NCBI RefSeq assembly: GCF_016482825.1
Contig: NZ_JAEMNV010000002.1
Span: 372,001 to 436,000 of the forward strand
Direction of reading: 5' to 3'
DNA length: 64,000 bases
Source: Antrihabitans stalagmiti
GTDB lineage: Bacteria; Actinomycetota; Actinomycetes; Mycobacteriales; Mycobacteriaceae
Position 1 is the stretch's first letter. Every line of letters begins with the position of its first letter. The notes under the pieces are model-generated. The model worked only from the letters and a program-made list of their open reading frames with translations, had not been told where the DNA came from and did not search any database. This document shows positions 19,128 through 28,639 of this stretch, piece after piece. The translations under genes were made by a program, and so were the position numbers.

Positions 19128-19637
19128 CTACTTGTCGTAAAATGTTTGGAGGATGATGGTGCTGCGGGTATTGACGTTCGCCGTTGCCCTGATTTCGTGG
19201 AGGACTTGCTCCAGATGACGCGGCGACCCGACTCGCACCATCAGGACGTAGCTCTCTTCGCCCGCTACCGAGTGGCACGACTCGATGGAGGGCATGTGCT
19301 GCAATCTCGCCGGCGCGTCGTCGGGCTGAGACGGATCGAGAGGAGTGATGGCGACAAATGCAGACAACATCTGTCCCAAGGCCTCTGGATCAACGGTTGC
19401 CGTATAGCCCCGGATCACACCTCGCGCTTCGAGTCTGCGCACACGCGACTGCACTGCAGACACCGAAAGGCTCGCTTTCTCGGCAAGATTCGACAAAGTC
19501 GCACGACCGTCTGCGACCAACTCTCGGATCAAAAGTCTGTCGATTTCGTCGATCGCGATCTTCGCTGGCTCCGCACGCCCGACGGGTGGACGCGGAACCA
19601 ATGTGCCGGGCGAACCTGGCCTCGGTGTCTCTGCCAT
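19128..19637 (-). CDS. lrpA: Lrp/AsnC-family regulator
   Basis: A 169-residue feast/famine regulator. After a Pro-rich N-terminal extension of about 25 residues comes the helix-turn-helix (IDEIDRLLIRELVADGRATLSNLAEKA, SAVQSRVRRLEARGVI; about 28-80). An alpha/beta ligand-binding RAM domain follows (AFVAITPLDPS..., VAGEESYVLMVRVGS). The family binds DNA as octamers and senses amino acids. It lies upstream of lat and divergent from pcd (175-bp gap), exactly as Rv3291c does in M. tuberculosis (from memory), so control of lysine catabolism is very likely. Its own start, ATG 19637, gives the long extension; a later start is possible. Confidence 0.92.
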   Translation of the reverse strand: MAETPRPGSPGTLVPRPPVGRAEPAKIAIDEIDRLLIRELVADGRATLSNLAEKASLSVSAVQSRVRRLEARGVIRGYTATVDPEALGQMLSAFVAITPLDPSQPDDAPARLQHMPSIESCHSVAGEESYVLMVRVGSPRHLEQVLHEIRATANVNTRSTIILQTFYDK

Positions 19638-19812
19638 CAGCGAAGGCTAACGCAGTAGTGCCGGTCCATGGCCGAAACTCGGTACCTGCGCACCAAACTC
19701 GCATCGACCTTGCTTGTCATGTCAACGCGGAACCTGCTCTCCGACATTCGGATTCGCACAAACTGGAACACACGCAAGTCACTTCTACCAGCTCGAGTCG
19801 AAAGGCATAACG

Positions 19813-21336
19813 ATGGCAACTCTCGAGGCAAGAGCCGACGCCGCGCTCACCCGGATGTCGGCACACGTCGAGAGCGGTGATACCTCCGACGTTGTCGTTT
19901 CACGCTCCCCCATCACCGGAGAAGTACTGCGGACGCTGGCGAGCAGCTCATCCGACGACGTGGACCGCGCAATCGCCGATGCTCGCAAAGCCTTCGACGC
20001 GTGGCGTGTTGTGCCCGCACCGGTACGTGCGGGCGTGGTCAGGAGGCTCGGCGCGCTGCTGACCGAACACAAGGACGATCTCGCCGAACTCGTGACCCTC
20101 GAGGCGGGCAAGATCACCTCCGAAGCCCGTGGCGAGGTTCAGGAGATGATCGACATCTGCGAGTTCGCAGTCGGGTTGTCGCGCCAGTTGTACGGCAAGA
20201 CAATGGCATCCGAGCGTCCGGGCCATCGGCTGATGGAGACGTGGCACCCGCTGGGCGTTGTCGGTGTGATCTCCGCGTTCAACTTTCCGGTCGCGGTGTG
20301 GTCGTGGAACACGGCGCTCGCTCTGGTGTGCGGGGACACCGTGGTGTGGAAGCCGTCCGACGCCACTCCCCTCACCGCCGTCGCGTGCGCTGCGCTGCTG
20401 CGTCGCGCCTGCGTCGACGTCGGCGCCGATCCTGCGATCCACCAGCTCGTTCAGGGTTCGGTGGCCGTCGGCGAGCAACTCACCGACGATCCACGGGTAG
20501 CACTCGTGAGCGCGACGGGGTCGGTCCGGATGGGCCGGGCCATCGCACCGAGGGTCGCTGCACGATTCGGCAGGTGCCTGCTCGAGCTCGGCGGAAACAA
20601 CGCGGCGATCGTCGCACCGTCGGCCGACCTCGATCTCGCCGTCCGCGGCATCGTCTTCTCTGCGGCAGGCACCGCTGGGCAGCGGTGCACAAGTTTGCGT
20701 CGGGTCATTGCGCACACCTCGATTCTCGACGAGCTGGTCGATCGCGTGTCCGCCGCGTACGCCCAACTGCGCGTTGGCAATCCGTTCGAGGACGGAGTTC
20801 TGGTCGGTCCGCTGATCAACGCCAATGCTTTCGACACGATGCAGACAGCTCTCGAGAAGGCGCAATCCGACGGCGGCACAGTTGTTTTCGGAGGAGGACG
20901 GGTAGGCGGGTCGGACGGGGACGGGGACGGGGACGCGTACTACGTCACACCCGCCATTGTCCGAATGCCTGCACAGACGTCGGTCGTCGAGGAGGAGACG
21001 TTTGCGCCGATTCTGTACGTGCTGACGTACGAGACGTTGGATGAGGCCGTCGCATTGCACAACGCTGTGCCGCAAGGCCTTTCGTCGGCAATCTTCACAA
21101 ACGATCAACGTGAGGCCGAACGCTTCCTCGCTGCGGACGGGTCCGACTGCGGGATTGCGAACGTCAACATCGGTACGTCGGGCGCCGAGATCGGCGGTGC
21201 TTTCGGTGGCGAGAAGGAGACCGGCGGCGGCAGGGAGTCCGGATCGGATTCGTGGCAGGCCTATATGCGGCGCGCGACCAACACCATCAACTACTCCGAC
21301 CGGTTACCACTCGCTCAGGGCGTCGACTTCGGGTAG
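19813..21336 (+). CDS. pcd: 2-aminoadipate semialdehyde dehydrogenase (aldehyde dehydrogenase)
   Basis: An NAD(P)-dependent aldehyde dehydrogenase, 507 residues, expected to oxidise the semialdehyde made by Lat to 2-aminoadipate. Motifs: FNFPVAVWSWN, VWKPSDATPLTA, catalytic Glu258 (LELGGNNA), catalytic Cys292 (GTAGQRCTS) and EEETFAPILYV. It is closest in pattern to the ALDH7 (antiquitin) type. I chose ATG 19813 behind GAAAGG; the reading frame is open further upstream but lacks a good site. A 6-bp microsatellite inserts SDGDGDGDA at 20913-20935. The 3' end overlaps the convergent phosphatase gene by 22 bp. Confidence 0.93.
   Translation: MATLEARADAALTRMSAHVESGDTSDVVVSRSPITGEVLRTLASSSSDDVDRAIADARKAFDAWRVVPAPVRAGVVRRLGALLTEHKDDLAELVTLEAGKITSEARGEVQEMIDICEFAVGLSRQLYGKTMASERPGHRLMETWHPLGVVGVISAFNFPVAVWSWNTALALVCGDTVVWKPSDATPLTAVACAALLRRACVDVGADPAIHQLVQGSVAVGEQLTDDPRVALVSATGSVRMGRAIAPRVAARFGRCLLELGGNNAAIVAPSADLDLAVRGIVFSAAGTAGQRCTSLRRVIAHTSILDELVDRVSAAYAQLRVGNPFEDGVLVGPLINANAFDTMQTALEKAQSDGGTVVFGGGRVGGSDGDGDGDAYYVTPAIVRMPAQTSVVEEETFAPILYVLTYETLDEAVALHNAVPQGLSSAIFTNDQREAERFLAADGSDCGIANVNIGTSGAEIGGAFGGEKETGGGRESGSDSWQAYMRRATNTINYSDRLPLAQGVDFG
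20913..20935. repeat. GGACGG hexanucleotide repeat inside pcd
   Basis: Nearly four copies of GGACGG in tandem, in frame, encoding alternating Asp-Gly in what should be a surface loop of the dehydrogenase. The period is two codons, so changes in copy number would keep the frame. Confidence 0.9.
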
Positions 21337-21917
21337 TCGTAGCCCGTCGATCGCAGGGTGAAGCTGCTGCCGCGATGGTGCAACCGGGTCACGCTCAGCG
21401 GCGGTATATCGATGCGCCAGAACGACTTCGGCGGTGCATCGAGTGCGATGAGAACGGCCGCCCTTGCGATCGCTGGATGTGTGATCGCAAGCGTGTTCTG
21501 TTGCGCCGCAACCGTATCGCGTAACCATCCGGCGACGCGGTCGATCAGTTCGACGATCGATTCGCCATGGGGCGGTTGATATTCGGGGTCAGTGAGCCAT
21601 GCCATCAGGTCTTCGGGCGCAAGATCCTCCATGGTGAGGCCGCGCCAGGAGCCGTAGTCGAGGTCGGTCAGCGTGGCGTCGAGTTCGCCGCTGAGTCCGA
21701 GTGCTTCCGCTGTTTGGGTTGCCCGCAGTTCGGGCGCAATCCTGATCCGGGGCGCGGACATCGGTTCTGCGCGAGCGCAATCTCGGAGGCCGACTGCATT
21801 GAGCGGCTCATCGACGGGAAATCGTGCGGTCCGTAGCGCGTCGGTGGCACCGTGGCTGACCAGTGCAATCCGCAATACGCGGGGGTCAGCGGAGGTCACA
21901 GTTTCCGAGTATCGCAC
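21315..21917 (-). CDS. Histidine-phosphatase-fold protein with SHG instead of RHG
   Basis: A 200-residue phosphoglycerate-mutase-like protein. The usual LxRHGxT motif reads LVSHGATDA, so the catalytic His is kept but the phosphate-binding Arg before it is Ser. The second Arg region (ELRATQTAEAL), the proton donor region (HGESIVELIDRV) and the second His (ITHPAIARA) are present. It may still be a phosphatase of altered efficiency, or a binding protein. The start is uncertain: GTG 21917 (used here) or GTG 21899; neither has a strong ribosome site. It converges with pcd and is divergent from lhr. Confidence 0.8.
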   Translation of the reverse strand: MRYSETVTSADPRVLRIALVSHGATDALRTARFPVDEPLNAVGLRDCARAEPMSAPRIRIAPELRATQTAEALGLSGELDATLTDLDYGSWRGLTMEDLAPEDLMAWLTDPEYQPPHGESIVELIDRVAGWLRDTVAAQQNTLAITHPAIARAAVLIALDAPPKSFWRIDIPPLSVTRLHHRGSSFTLRSTGYDYPKSTP

Positions 21918-22024
21918 GGGATCAGGGGTCCCCAGCCTTCGTCCAGCGATGTCAGGGGCGCCCCGACTCCGCTCGACTCAGCGCTTCGGCGAACTATGTC
22001 GGTGGGTGAGGGCAGGATGGAGGC

Positions 22025-25000
22025 ATGCAATTCTCTGCCCCCACCCAGACGTGGTTCGACGGCGCCTTCCCAGCGCCGACGGCTGCGCAGCTTGGGGCTT
22101 GGGAATCGATCGCTGCCGGACGTCACACCCTGGTCGTCGCGCCCACCGGCTCTGGCAAAACCCTGTCCGCGTTCCTGTGGGCCATCGATCAGTTGGCGAT
22201 CCGAGAGGCCGATAAGGGCGCGGCCAAAACCAAGGTCCTCTACGTTTCCCCACTCAAGGCGCTTGCCGTCGACGTCGAGCGCAACCTCCGCTCACCGCTG
22301 ATCGGCATCACACAGACCGCCAAGCGGCTCGGCATGTCGCCACCGGAGATCTCGGTCGGTGTACGGTCCGGCGATACGACCCCCGCCGACCGCCGCAGGC
22401 TCATCACCAAACCTCCCGACATTCTGATCACAACACCCGAGTCGCTTTTTCTGATGCTGACGTCGGCCGCTCGGGAGACGTTGAGCGAGGTCGACACGGT
22501 GATCGTCGACGAGGTGCACGCCGTCGCCGCGACCAAACGCGGCGCTCACCTGGCCCTCTCGCTCGAACGGCTCGATTGGCTGCTCGACAAGCCGGCGCAA
22601 CGCATCGGACTTTCGGCGACCGTGCGCCCACACGAGGAAGTCGGGCGTTTCCTCACCGGTAGCGCGCCGATCAACATCGTCGCCCCGCCTTCGCCGAAGA
22701 CCTTCGATCTGTCGGTTCGTGTTCCGCTCGCGGACATGACCGAGCTCGGGGTGTCACCGTCCGGCGACGAGGAGTCGGGCGGTTCGATCTGGCCGCACGT
22801 CGAGGAGCAGATCGTCGACCTCGTTCTCGAGCATCGGTCGTCGATCGTGTTCGCCAACTCCCGGAGGCTGTCGGAACGGCTGACGGCACGACTCAACGAG
22901 ATCTATGCCGGACGGATCGGCGCCGAGGTAGAGACCGAGCACAAACCCGCTTCGATGATCGGCTCGCCGTCCGAAGTGAACCACGGTGCGGCTCCACTGC
23001 TGGCACGTGCGCACCACGGCTCGGTCAGCAAGGATCAGCGCGCGCTCATCGAGGACGATCTCAAATCCGGCCGCCTCCGCTGCGTCGTCGCAACGAGCAG
23101 CCTGGAGCTCGGCATCGACATGGGCGCAGTCGATCTCGTCGTGCAGGTCGAAGCACCGCCGTCGGTGTCGAGCGGCTTGCAGCGGGTCGGGCGAGCAGGT
23201 CACCAGGTCGGCGAAATCTCCAAGGGTGTGCTGTTTCCGAAGCACCGCACCGACCTCATCCATTGCACCGTCACGGCCATGCGCATGACGGCGGGTCAGA
23301 TCGAAGCGATGAAGGTGACCCCGAATCCGCTCGACATCCTCGCCCAGCAAACGGTCGCCGCCTGCGCGTTGGAACCGATCGACGCCGCGGACTGGTTCGA
23401 TGCCGTACGCCGTACCGGTAGCTTCGCGACCCTGCCCAAGTCTGCCTACGAATCCACGCTCGACCTCCTGTCCGGACGCTACCCGTCCGACGAATTCGCC
23501 GAACTCCGTCCGCGATTGGTCTGGGACCGCGACGCAGGCACCCTCACCGGTCGGCCGGGTTCGCAACGTCTTGCCGTCACCTCCGGTGGCGCGATACCGG
23601 ACCGTGGCATGTTCGCGGTGTACATGGTCGGCGAAAAGGCTTCGCGCGTAGGTGAACTCGACGAGGAGATGGTCTACGAATCCCGCGTCGGCGACGTCTT
23701 CGCCCTCGGCGCAACCAGCTGGCGCATCGAAGAGATCACCTTCGACCGGGTGTTGGTCAGCCCCGCCTACGGCATACCCGGCCGCCTCCCGTTCTGGCAC
23801 GGCGACGGCCTCGGCAGACCCGCCGAACTCGGCGAGGCACTCGGCGGCTTCCTGCGTACAGCGACATCGAAAGATCGCGAGGAAGTCGTCGCGCAATGTC
23901 GCGCAGCAGGTTTGAACGATTTCGCGGTCGACAACCTGTTCGCACTGATCGACGAGCAACGCAACGCGACGGGCACCGTGCCGACGGACCGCACGTTGGT
24001 GGTCGAGCGGTTCCGCGACGAACTCGGCGACTGGCGGCTCGTACTGCATTCACCGTACGGGCTACCGGTGCACGCGCCGTGGGCGCTTGCAATCGGCGCA
24101 CGCTTGCAAGCGAAATTCGACATCGACGTCTCCCCCACCGCCTCCGACGACGGCATCATCGTCCGGCTCCCCGACACCGACGACAACCCACCTGGCGCCG
24201 AACTGTTCGCGTTCGAGCACGACGAAATAGACGACCTGGTCACCGAGCAGGTCGGTGGCTCGGCGCTTTTCGCCTCCAGGTTCCGCGAATGCGCTGCGCG
24301 AGCGCTACTTCTGCCGCGTCGCGACCCCGGCAAGAGAGCGCCGCTGTGGCAACAGCGGCAGCGGTCGGCGCAACTGCTCGATGTGGCGCGCAAGTTCCCG
24401 ACCTTTCCGATCCTGCTCGAGACGGTCCGCGAATGCCTGCAGGACGTCTACGACCTGCCCGCACTCCGCGATCTTCTCGTTCGGCTGGCCCGTCGCCAGA
24501 TCCGGATCATCGAAGTCGAAACTCAATCGCCGTCACCATTCGCGAAGGCACTGCTGTTCGACTATGTCGGCGCGTTTATGTACGAGGGCGACAGCCCGCT
24601 TGCCGAACGACGCGCAGCCGCGCTTTCGCTCGATTCGACGCTGCTCGCAGAATTGCTGGGCCGCGTCGAGCTACGAGAACTGCTGGACGCCAAGGTCATC
24701 GACGAGATCGAACTCGAGCTGCAGCGTCTCGCACCCGATCGCAAGGCTCGCGACGTCGAAGGTATCGCCGACCTGCTCAGGTTGCTCGGGCCGACGACGA
24801 TCGACGAGTTGGCCGCCCGCTCCGACACCCCCGCGCTCGAAGCCGTCACGGCGCTAGCCGATGCTCGGCGTGCCCTCGAAGTCTCGTTTGCAGGCAAGGT
24901 CTGGTGGATCGCGATCGAGGACGCGAGCCGCATGCGGGACGCACTCGGTGTCGCGCTACCGATCGGCGTGCCTACCGCCTTCATCGAACCTGTACCCGAC

Positions 25001-26527
25001 CCGCTCGGCGACCTCATCGCCCGCTACGCGCGCACACACGGACCCTTCACAACAGCCCAAGTCGCACAACGTTTCTCGGTCGGCGTGGCGGTCGCCGCAG
25101 CGGTCTTGCGCCGGCTGTCACTCGAAAAACGAGTTGTGGAAGGCGAATTCAGGCCAGGAACCACCGGTAGCGAATGGTGTGACGCCGGGGTCCTGCGGCG
25201 ACTTCGGCGCCGGTCGCTCGCGGCGCTGCGACAGGAAGTCGAACCCGTCCCGACCGAAGCGCTCGGTCGATTCCTGCCCGCATGGCAACACGTGAACGGC
25301 ACTTTGCGCGGCGTCGACGGTGTCGCGACAGTCATCGAACAGCTTGCGGGCGTGCCGATTCCGGCGTCGGCGTGGGAGTCTCTCGTCCTTCCGTCCCGCG
25401 TCGCGGACTATTCGCCTGCGATGTTGGACGAACTGACCTCGACAGGTGAGGTGGTGTGGTCGGGCAACGGTTCGATCACCGCCAAAGACGGCTGGGTGTG
25501 TCTGCAGCTTGCCGACCAAGCACCGTTTACAGTCCCACCGGCGAGCGAGATCGACCTTTCCGATCTGCAGGTGCAGGTCCTCGCAACGCTGAGCAGTGGC
25601 GGTGCCTTCTTCTTCCGGCAGTTGTCCGACACCGTGGGCGCCGCGATAGGCACCGTCGACGACACAGCCCTGGTCAAAGCGATGTGGGAACTTGTGTGGG
25701 CGGGCTACATCAGCGGCGATACGTTCGCTCCGGTTCGGTCCCTGATGTCAGGGACAGCGAGAACGAACACGAGCCACCGAGCGCCGCGGCGGATGCCGCG
25801 CTCACGTGCACTACGCAGCGTTCCTCGGCCGACGATGCCGACACGGTCGGGTCCACCGACCGCAGCGGGGCGCTGGTCGCTACTGCCGCAACCCGAGCCC
25901 GACCCGACGATCCGCGCGCACACCAGCGCCGACATCATTCTGGAACGCTACGGCGTCGTCACCCGCGGTTCGGTCGTCAACGAAGGCACACCCGGCGGCT
26001 TTGCGCTGATGTACAAGGTGCTCACGAACTTCGAGGACTCCGGCCGGTGTCGACGCGGCTACTTCGTCAATACCCTTGGTGGCGCTCAGTTCTCGACCTC
26101 CGACGTCGTCGACCGACTGCGTGAGTACGCCGGCAACAACGACGACCCCGACGCCGTAGGGACCGCCCTCGCACTCGCCGCGACCGATCCTGCCAACCCC
26201 TACGGTGCCGCGCTTCCGTGGCCGAGTTCCGACGAAGGCCACCGGCCCGGCCGAAAGGCGGGTGCGCTCGTCGTACTCGTCGACGGCGAACTGACGATGT
26301 ACGTCGAGCGTGGCGGCAAGACGATCCTCACCTTCACCGACCGCGCCGACCGGCTCGATGCCGCAGCGACCGCATTGGCCGACCTCGTCAAGCATCGCCG
26401 CGTCGCCAAGCTTGTGATCGACAAGGCCGACGGCGAATCCATCCACGGCAGCACCCTCGCCCACATACTCGTCGGCGCGGGGTTTGCGCCGACACCGAGC
26501 GGATTGAGGCTGCGCGCCGGTGCCTGA
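22025..26527 (+). CDS. lhr: Large ATP-dependent DNA helicase Lhr
   Basis: A superfamily 2 3'-5' DNA helicase involved in DNA repair in mycobacteria. The 1500 residues contain Walker A APTGSGKT (about 39-46), TTPES (about 136-140), the DEVH box at 162-165, SATVR, and the motif VI region LQRVGRAGH. A long C-terminal winged-helix and beta-barrel extension characteristic of Lhr (WYH module plus Lhr-C) follows. Length and layout fit the family. A low-complexity Arg/Ser/Pro linker is present at about 1240-1280. nei2 starts inside its 3' end (8-bp overlap), so the two repair genes are translated together. Confidence 0.96.
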   Translation: MQFSAPTQTWFDGAFPAPTAAQLGAWESIAAGRHTLVVAPTGSGKTLSAFLWAIDQLAIREADKGAAKTKVLYVSPLKALAVDVERNLRSPLIGITQTAKRLGMSPPEISVGVRSGDTTPADRRRLITKPPDILITTPESLFLMLTSAARETLSEVDTVIVDEVHAVAATKRGAHLALSLERLDWLLDKPAQRIGLSATVRPHEEVGRFLTGSAPINIVAPPSPKTFDLSVRVPLADMTELGVSPSGDEESGGSIWPHVEEQIVDLVLEHRSSIVFANSRRLSERLTARLNEIYAGRIGAEVETEHKPASMIGSPSEVNHGAAPLLARAHHGSVSKDQRALIEDDLKSGRLRCVVATSSLELGIDMGAVDLVVQVEAPPSVSSGLQRVGRAGHQVGEISKGVLFPKHRTDLIHCTVTAMRMTAGQIEAMKVTPNPLDILAQQTVAACALEPIDAADWFDAVRRTGSFATLPKSAYESTLDLLSGRYPSDEFAELRPRLVWDRDAGTLTGRPGSQRLAVTSGGAIPDRGMFAVYMVGEKASRVGELDEEMVYESRVGDVFALGATSWRIEEITFDRVLVSPAYGIPGRLPFWHGDGLGRPAELGEALGGFLRTATSKDREEVVAQCRAAGLNDFAVDNLFALIDEQRNATGTVPTDRTLVVERFRDELGDWRLVLHSPYGLPVHAPWALAIGARLQAKFDIDVSPTASDDGIIVRLPDTDDNPPGAELFAFEHDEIDDLVTEQVGGSALFASRFRECAARALLLPRRDPGKRAPLWQQRQRSAQLLDVARKFPTFPILLETVRECLQDVYDLPALRDLLVRLARRQIRIIEVETQSPSPFAKALLFDYVGAFMYEGDSPLAERRAAALSLDSTLLAELLGRVELRELLDAKVIDEIELELQRLAPDRKARDVEGIADLLRLLGPTTIDELAARSDTPALEAVTALADARRALEVSFAGKVWWIAIEDASRMRDALGVALPIGVPTAFIEPVPDPLGDLIARYARTHGPFTTAQVAQRFSVGVAVAAAVLRRLSLEKRVVEGEFRPGTTGSEWCDAGVLRRLRRRSLAALRQEVEPVPTEALGRFLPAWQHVNGTLRGVDGVATVIEQLAGVPIPASAWESLVLPSRVADYSPAMLDELTSTGEVVWSGNGSITAKDGWVCLQLADQAPFTVPPASEIDLSDLQVQVLATLSSGGAFFFRQLSDTVGAAIGTVDDTALVKAMWELVWAGYISGDTFAPVRSLMSGTARTNTSHRAPRRMPRSRALRSVPRPTMPTRSGPPTAAGRWSLLPQPEPDPTIRAHTSADIILERYGVVTRGSVVNEGTPGGFALMYKVLTNFEDSGRCRRGYFVNTLGGAQFSTSDVVDRLREYAGNNDDPDAVGTALALAATDPANPYGAALPWPSSDEGHRPGRKAGALVVLVDGELTMYVERGGKTILTFTDRADRLDAAATALADLVKHRRVAKLVIDKADGESIHGSTLAHILVGAGFAPTPSGLRLRAGA

Positions 26528-27278
26528 GGGCGACAGCGTCTGGCGCGCAGCAAAACGCCTCCGACCCGCGCTGGAAGGCAAGCAGCTCACTGGCTGCGAC
26601 GTTCGCGTGCCACGCTTTGCGACGGTCGACCTGTCGGGGCGGACCGTCGACGAAATCGTCACGCGCGGAAAACATCTGCTGATGCGCGTCGGCGACGCGA
26701 CCATTCACACCCATCTGAAGATGGAAGGCGAATGGCACATCTACCCGCCGGGCGCGCGGTGGCGTCGACCCGCCTACCGCGCGAGAATCGTGCTGTCGAC
26801 GAAAGATGCAGTCGTCGTTGGATTTTCGCTCGGAATCACCGAAATTCTCGCCCGCTCCGAAGAGGACCGCGTCATCGGCCATCTCGGTCCCGACCTCCTC
26901 GGTGCGGACTGGGACCCCGACGAAGCAGTGGCACGTCTACGCAGTGACCCGCTACGGCCCGTAGGGCTCGCGCTCCTCGACCAACGCAACCTCGCCGGAA
27001 TCGGGAACATCTTCCGCAGCGAGGCGTGCTTCATGGCCCGCGTCGATCCGCGAACCGCTGTCGGCGACGTCGCCGACCTGCACGCCCTGATCGAACACGC
27101 GCGCATACTGCTCACGCAGTCGATTCGAACCCAGCGGCATCGGTCGTACGTCTACGGCCGAGCCCGATTGCCTTGTCCCCGTTGTCGAACGACGATCAGG
27201 AAGCTCGACCAAAGCGACAGTCCGTCAGCAGAGCGATACGTGTTCATCTGCCCGAAATGCCAACCAGCGCCGACCTAA
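26520..27278 (+). CDS. nei2: Fpg/Nei-family DNA glycosylase
   Basis: An endonuclease VIII-type glycosylase that removes oxidised pyrimidines and nicks the strand. The 252-residue protein begins PEGDSVWRAAKRL, so Pro1 and Glu2 of the mature enzyme are the catalytic pair of the Nei branch. LMRVGDATIHTHLKMEGEW is the lesion-binding segment, GIGNIFRSEACF the helix-two-turn-helix, and the C-terminal zinc finger is CPRC...CPKC. GTG 26520 lies inside lhr. The pairing lhr-nei2 is conserved in mycobacteria. The 3' end overlaps the convergent DUF3105 gene by 4 bp. Confidence 0.95.
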   Translation: MPEGDSVWRAAKRLRPALEGKQLTGCDVRVPRFATVDLSGRTVDEIVTRGKHLLMRVGDATIHTHLKMEGEWHIYPPGARWRRPAYRARIVLSTKDAVVVGFSLGITEILARSEEDRVIGHLGPDLLGADWDPDEAVARLRSDPLRPVGLALLDQRNLAGIGNIFRSEACFMARVDPRTAVGDVADLHALIEHARILLTQSIRTQRHRSYVYGRARLPCPRCRTTIRKLDQSDSPSAERYVFICPKCQPAPT

Positions 27279-27937
27279 CGTGGCGGCGACGACCCGGCGG
27301 GCGGCTCACTCTCGTCGAAAGGCGGCGGATCGTCCGGATCGAACGAACCGACCACGGTCGCACACGTCGCGCCGACCTCGGGCGTCGTGTATTCGTTGAC
27401 GCGTAGCGCCTCGATGAACTGGTCGATTCTCGGGTCGTCGGCATCGTCGAGTTTGAGCCGGTGACCCCACGATTGCAGCGAGATCGGTTGGTCCAGATCG
27501 GGATACGGCGACATCATCAGATAGGGCATCCCCTCGACTCGCTCGGCAAGCGCGTCGCGATCGGAGCCCGAGATGTCGTCGGGGTTGTATGCAATCCACA
27601 CGGCACCGTGTTCGAGCGAATGCACCATGTTTTCGGTTCGTACCGCGGTCGGATACACGATGCCGGTGCAGGTCGCCCACACCTGATCGTGGGTTCCTCC
27701 GAACGGCGGACTCTCGTCGTATGCCACCCGCGCAGTCGATGGAACATGCTTGCCCGGCGGAAAGTCTTCGGTCTCGATTCCCGATATCGCAAGCGACGGA
27801 TCCTGATTGTCTTCGCTGGGAACGAACGCATCGGTGCCCGCCTCGGCCCCGACGACAGGACTCCCCGAGATCTCGCCACCGCAGCCGGCGGCGAGAACCA
27901 CCGCACCTGCTGCCAGTACACCGAATACTCGTCTCAC
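27275..27937 (-). CDS. DUF3105 lipoprotein
   Basis: A 220-residue exported protein. It has a lipoprotein signal peptide, RRVFGVLAAGAVVLAAGC, with Cys19 as the lipidation site, then the DUF3105 domain (PPFGGTHDQVWATCTGIVYP, NMVHSLEHGAVWIAYNPDD, PYPDLDQPISLQSWGHRLKLDD). The conserved His and Cys residues (GTHD, SLEHG, Cys110) suggest metal or redox chemistry, but no activity is established for the family. The last 20 residues are Asp/Pro/Ser-rich. GTG 27937 overlaps the TetR gene's stop by 4 bp, so they form an operon. Confidence 0.85.
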   Translation of the reverse strand: MRRVFGVLAAGAVVLAAGCGGEISGSPVVGAEAGTDAFVPSEDNQDPSLAISGIETEDFPPGKHVPSTARVAYDESPPFGGTHDQVWATCTGIVYPTAVRTENMVHSLEHGAVWIAYNPDDISGSDRDALAERVEGMPYLMMSPYPDLDQPISLQSWGHRLKLDDADDPRIDQFIEALRVNEYTTPEVGATCATVVGSFDPDDPPPFDESEPPAGSSPPR

Positions 27938-28578
27938 CTGTGCAACCCCATTTCAGCATTCGACATTGCCGTGACCGGCCGATTCGCCTTTTCCAACATA
28001 CCGACGCAATGGGCGACGAGGCGGTCGCGTCCGGGGGTGATCGTGCCGTCGAGGTATGCGGTGAACAGCGTTGTGAGTGCGCCGATCAGGCCGATCGATT
28101 CCATCTTCCGATCGTCCTCGTCGGCGATCCCGGTCAGTTGCGCCTCGATCAACGCGCCGAATCCGGGCGCCAGTTGCATTCCCCGCCCTCCGAGACCCGG
28201 TTCCGTGAGCGGTCCCACCAGCAAGACCCGGCCCATCTCCGGTCGATCGACGATCAATCCGACGAACGCTTCGATAGCCACTTTCGGCAGTTCGCGCTTC
28301 ACCGGCGTCTGCGCTATTGCTTCGACGAGCGCATCACGAGCCAAACCCGCCACATGCTCGTACACCTCGAGGACGAACTGGTCCCGGTCGGCGAAGCTCG
28401 CGTAGAAGTAGCGTTCGGTCATCCCGGCCGCCTTGCACACTGCCCGCACGCTGACGGCGGGACCAGCGGCGGACCCGAGCAACTCGATGCCTGCCTGCAG
28501 CAGGTCCGCGCGCCGTATGCGCTGACGCTGCGCGATGTCGACGCCCGCCCAGCTGCGTGTTCCGTTCTCGGTGGCCAC
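27934..28578 (-). CDS. TetR-family regulator
   Basis: A 214-residue TetR repressor. The helix-turn-helix lies at about 20-68 (RRADLLQAGIELLGSAAGPAVSVRAVCKAAGMTERYFYASFADRDQ begins this block), followed by a helical ligand-binding domain of unknown specificity. It is divergent from the MpaB-type oxygenase gene across 61 bp and translationally coupled to the DUF3105 lipoprotein. The perfect inverted repeat at 28617-28639 is the likely operator. From position alone, it should repress the oxygenase. Confidence 0.88.
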   Translation of the reverse strand: MATENGTRSWAGVDIAQRQRIRRADLLQAGIELLGSAAGPAVSVRAVCKAAGMTERYFYASFADRDQFVLEVYEHVAGLARDALVEAIAQTPVKRELPKVAIEAFVGLIVDRPEMGRVLLVGPLTEPGLGGRGMQLAPGFGALIEAQLTGIADEDDRKMESIGLIGALTTLFTAYLDGTITPGRDRLVAHCVGMLEKANRPVTAMSNAEMGLHR

Positions 28579-28616
28579 GACTCGAATCGTCCCATACCCA
28601 GCAGTTGACTACACTC

Positions 28617-28639
28617 GTTGTCACACATAGTCTGACAAC
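28617..28639. promoter_or_regulatory. Operator and promoter abutting the mpaB-like start
   Basis: GTTGTCA-N9-TGACAAC is a perfect 7-bp inverted repeat that ends one base before the ATG at 28640. TTGACT (28605-28610) and CATAGT (28626-28631) make a plausible -35/-10 pair with a 15-bp spacer, which would start transcription at or very near the ATG. There is no Shine-Dalgarno sequence. A bound TetR protein would cover the -10 element. Confidence 0.5.
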
